Shown here: one piece after another, positions 4,045 through 6,580 of the stretch
Layout of the letters: every line of letters begins with the position of its first letter
How positions within the stretch are numbered: the first letter of the stretch is position 1
NCBI GenBank assembly: GCA_023416855.1
Contig: JAEZGU010000212.1
Location: forward strand, 1 to 6,580
Source of the DNA: Bacillota bacterium
Lineage (GTDB): Bacteria > Bacillota > Clostridia > Tissierellales > Sedimentibacteraceae
Reading direction: 5' to 3'
Length of the DNA: 6,580 bases
Made by a program: the position numbers and the translations under genes
Notes under the pieces: model-generated
What the model was told of the DNA's origin: nothing
The model's input: the letters and a program-made list of their open reading frames with translations, nothing else
Databases searched by the model: none

Positions 4045-5661
4045 ATGATAATTAAGTATATAGATAATGTTACATTCAAAAGAATGCTTTTAGGTGCTGC
4101 TGTTAACTTAGAAAACAACAAAGCAATAGTTGACTCCCTAAATGTGTTCCCGGTTCCTGACGGAGATACAGGCACTAATATGAATTTAACAGTTCAATCA
4201 GCTGTTAAGGAAATTAACAACTTAAACGAGAGCACAATAACACAAATTGCTGATGCAGCTGCTAATGGTTCATTAATGGGAGCAAGAGGAAACTCAGGTG
4301 TAATATTATCACAATTGTTCAGAGGTATGGCAAAGGGACTTAAGGGAATTAACAAAATTGACAACAAAGCAATTGCCGAGTCTTTTAAAGCTGCTTCTGA
4401 TACAGCATATAAAGCAGTTATGAGACCTGTAGAGGGTACAATACTGACAGTAGCAAGAGAAACTGCTGAGAAAGCAATGGCTACATATATTGATTATGAA
4501 GATACAGTTTCATTTTTAGAAAGCTTGATAGAGCAAGCTAAAGATACATTGAGAAGAACACCTGATATGTTAAAGGTTCTTAAACAGGCAGATGTAGTTG
4601 ATGCCGGTGGAAAAGGACTCATATTTTTGTTTGAAGGTGCATTAGCAACATTAAAAGGCATTGAAATAAAGCAGGAAAAAAAAGAAATTCAAGTAATAGA
4701 AACAGAAAATGAAGTATTAGGATATGCTAGCGAGGATGAAATTATATTTACCTATTGTACTGAATTTTTTATTAAAAATCCTTCCAAAACACCTGAAGAA
4801 TTTTTAAGCAAAATTTATGATAAGGGTGATTCTATAGTATGCGTAGGTGATGAGAAGCTTATTAAAACTCACATCCATACAAATAATCCCGGACATATAC
4901 TTGCAATAGCTGTTAAATATGGCGAATTAGCGAACATTAAAATAGATAATATGAAGGAACAATTCAGAGAAAGACTGAAAAGTTCAAATAAAAATAAAGA
5001 AAAGAAAAAATATGGATTTGTTTCTATTGGTATGGGAGACGGTATAAAAAAAGTATTTACCGATTTAAACGTTGATGAATTTTTGTCCGGCGGCCAGACC
5101 ATGAATCCAAGTACAGAAGACATTTTAGCTGCAACAGAAAACATAAATGCAGAAAATATTATTATATTACCAAATAACAGTAATATAATATTAGCTGCAA
5201 CTCAGGCAGCTGAAATATCAAATAAAAATCTTTATGTTATACCTTCAAAAAGTATACCTCAGGGTATAACTGCACTTCTTGCTTTCAAGGAAGAAATGAG
5301 TGCCGAAGATAATGTTAAAGCTATGACAGATGCAGTGTCTGAAGTTAAGACAGGGCAAGTTACTTATGCTGTAAGAGATACTGTTTTTGATGATATGAAT
5401 ATTAAAAAGGATGAAATTATTGCCATCAGCGAAGGCAAAATTGTTTCTCACGGTGATAATGCTGAAGAACAAACATTAAAATTAATAGAAAGCATGGTTG
5501 ATGAAGACAGTTTTCTTGTAACTTTGTTCTATGGTGATAAAGTTGATAAAGAAGTTGCAGAAGGACTTAAAGAACAAATAGAAGAAATAGCTGAAGAATG
5601 TGATGTTGAAATAATATATGGTGGTCAACCATTGTATTATTATATTATTTCTGTTGAATAG
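4045..5661 (+). CDS. fakA: DAK2-domain fatty acid kinase catalytic subunit FakA-like (YloV)
   Basis: ATP-binding subunit that, with a DegV-type FakB lipid carrier, phosphorylates exogenous fatty acids in characterised Firmicutes. It has 538 residues, close to the usual 550. The N-terminal DhaL/DAK2 domain (about 1–200) shows NVFPVPDGDTGTNMNLT (33–49) with metal-binding Asp39 and Asp41, then GARGNSGVILSQLFRG (79–94), RPVEGTILTV (127–136) and DVVDAGGKGL (183–192). The middle domain carries YCTEFF with Cys238 and THIHTNNPG with His276 and His278, matching the Cys/His/His set reported as essential and zinc-binding in S. aureus FakA (from memory). The C-terminal half, starting near KYGFVSIGMGDG, resembles the FakB-like C-terminal domain. 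TAGGAGG upstream supports ATG 4045. No fakB is in the window. The substrate is inferred from the family. Confidence 0.92.
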   Translation: MIIKYIDNVTFKRMLLGAAVNLENNKAIVDSLNVFPVPDGDTGTNMNLTVQSAVKEINNLNESTITQIADAAANGSLMGARGNSGVILSQLFRGMAKGLKGINKIDNKAIAESFKAASDTAYKAVMRPVEGTILTVARETAEKAMATYIDYEDTVSFLESLIEQAKDTLRRTPDMLKVLKQADVVDAGGKGLIFLFEGALATLKGIEIKQEKKEIQVIETENEVLGYASEDEIIFTYCTEFFIKNPSKTPEEFLSKIYDKGDSIVCVGDEKLIKTHIHTNNPGHILAIAVKYGELANIKIDNMKEQFRERLKSSNKNKEKKKYGFVSIGMGDGIKKVFTDLNVDEFLSGGQTMNPSTEDILAATENINAENIIILPNNSNIILAATQAAEISNKNLYVIPSKSIPQGITALLAFKEEMSAEDNVKAMTDAVSEVKTGQVTYAVRDTVFDDMNIKKDEIIAISEGKIVSHGDNAEEQTLKLIESMVDEDSFLVTLFYGDKVDKEVAEGLKEQIEEIAEECDVEIIYGGQPLYYYIISVE

Positions 5662-5679
5662 TGCATTAAGGGGATAAAA

Positions 5680-6580
5680 ATGCTTGATATTAATATTCAA
5701 TATTTAAAGGGAGTAGGACCTAAAAGAGCTGCAAAATTAAATAAATTAAATATATTCAGTATTGAAGATTTATTGAACTATTTTCCCGTTAAATATGAAG
5801 ATAGAAGATGTGTAAAGAAAATAAGCGAATTATCAGATAACTTAAAATGTCTTCTAAAAATCAAGATTTATGATAATCCTAATAAATCAAGAATAAAGAA
5901 AAACATGTCCATAATAAAAATAGTTGGTAAAGATGAAACAGGATTTATAACTGTAACATTTTTTAATCAAGATTTTTTAATGGACAAATTGTTTGTTGGT
6001 GAATATTATTATATTTTTGGAACAGTCAAAGCAGCTTACGGAAAATACGAAATGGTTAATCCGGAGATAGAGCTTTGTGAAAATGATTGGAAAGCAAATA
6101 AAATAACACCAGTATATGGTTTGACCTATGGACTAACAAACAATGAACTTACAAAGTTAACAATGGAAGCATTAAGGAATTACTATGACAAAATAGAAGA
6201 TATAATTCCTTGTAATATATGTGCTGAATATAAATTAACTAACAGAAAAAATGCTATTAAAAATTTGCATTTTCCCGATAATGGTAGAAAATATAAAATA
6301 TCTAAAAGAACAATTGCTTTTGAAAAGCTGCTTATTATGCAGTTGGGACTCATGTCTATAAAAGGTAATTTAACAAATAGTTCTGCAGGTATCAAATTAT
6401 TAAATACAGATTATTCAGAAAAGCTTATAAGGTCTATACCTTATAAGCTTACTAATGCACAGCTTAAGGTTATAGAAGAAATTAAAAAAGACATGAGCTT
6501 AGAAAAACCAATGAACAGATTGGTACAAGGCGATGTAGGTTCAGGAAAAACAGTAGTTGCTATTTATGCTTTGTTAACGG
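5680..6580 (+). CDS. recG: ATP-dependent DNA helicase RecG, N-terminal part (3' truncated by window)
   Basis: RecG is a double-strand DNA translocase that remodels stalled replication forks and branch-migrates Holliday junctions. The frame is open for 300 codons to the window end; the full protein is usually about 680 residues. It begins LDINIQYLKGVGPKRAAKLN, the HhH-like start typical of Firmicutes RecG. The wedge/OB-fold domain follows, roughly residues 55–150, ending near KYEMVNPEIEL. The linker has LHFPDN. The Q-motif-like segment IPYKLTNAQLKVIEEI (253–268) and Walker A GDVGSGKT (284–291) open the first helicase lobe. AAGGGG at 5668–5673 supports ATG 5680, 18 bp after yloV, so it is probably in the same operon. 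A perfect 13-bp inverted repeat lies within codons 248–257. The rest of the helicase motifs are beyond the window. Confidence 0.95.
   Translation, partial: MLDINIQYLKGVGPKRAAKLNKLNIFSIEDLLNYFPVKYEDRRCVKKISELSDNLKCLLKIKIYDNPNKSRIKKNMSIIKIVGKDETGFITVTFFNQDFLMDKLFVGEYYYIFGTVKAAYGKYEMVNPEIELCENDWKANKITPVYGLTYGLTNNELTKLTMEALRNYYDKIEDIIPCNICAEYKLTNRKNAIKNLHFPDNGRKYKISKRTIAFEKLLIMQLGLMSIKGNLTNSSAGIKLLNTDYSEKLIRSIPYKLTNAQLKVIEEIKKDMSLEKPMNRLVQGDVGSGKTVVAIYALLT
6421..6450. repeat. Perfect 13-bp inverted repeat inside recG
   Basis: AAGCTTATAAGGT (6421–6433) and ACCTTATAAGCTT (6438–6450) are exact reverse complements around the 4-base centre CTAT. In mRNA this would form a 13-bp hairpin in the recG coding sequence, ahead of the Q motif. 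It encodes residues that align naturally with RecG, so it is not an insertion. No T-run follows, so it is not an intrinsic terminator. Confidence 0.85.

Overview
The window is AT-rich (by eye roughly one third G+C), with AGA as the usual arginine codon, strong AGGAGG-type ribosome binding sites and a T-box leader. Together with the gene order rpe–thiN … rpmB–yloU–yloV–recG this points to a low-G+C Gram-positive bacterium, most likely a Clostridia/Tissierellia-type anaerobe. I cannot name the genus from the sequence. This is a chromosomal housekeeping region. I see no transposase, phage gene, CRISPR array or tRNA.

Layout. (1) 1–1041: the 3' part of rpe (ribulose-phosphate 3-epimerase), with thiN (thiamine pyrophosphokinase) starting on the base after its stop codon. 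(2) 1062–1394: a sigma-A-type promoter and a complete T-box riboswitch with the asparagine specifier AAC. It controls asnS (asparaginyl-tRNA synthetase, 1395–2783), which ends in a strong intrinsic terminator. (3) 2956–3150: a 64-residue protein with two membrane helices and a CxxC motif, unrecognised, preceded by a run of seven G. (4) 3230–3421, minus strand: rpmB, a four-cysteine (zinc-type) ribosomal protein L28, with its own terminator facing the small membrane gene. (5) 3422–3672: a divergent promoter region. (6) 3673–6580: yloU (Asp23/Gls24 family), yloV/fakA (DAK2-domain kinase subunit) and the first 300 codons of recG, tightly spaced and probably one operon.

How the genes fit together. 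The backbone is a conserved Firmicutes cluster that joins carbon/cofactor metabolism, a ribosomal protein, a lipid-linked kinase subunit and DNA repair. The local oddity is that a T-box–asnS unit and a small membrane-protein gene occupy the interval between thiN and rpmB, where Bacillus carries spoVM. I found no SpoVM-like peptide here. No terminator separates thiN from the T-box leader, so the T-box attenuator may also end the rpe–thiN transcript.

The most interesting unexplained structures are non-coding. A palindromic TTGCAA sits at 17-bp spacing from a -10 box on each side, so it could be the shared -35 of rpmB and the yloU operon. A perfect 13-bp inverted repeat is embedded in the recG coding sequence. 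An extra hairpin in the T-box leader would place the terminator U-tract in its loop. A 7+7 dyad lies in the rpmB leader. I did not find a convincing wholly new multi-gene system.
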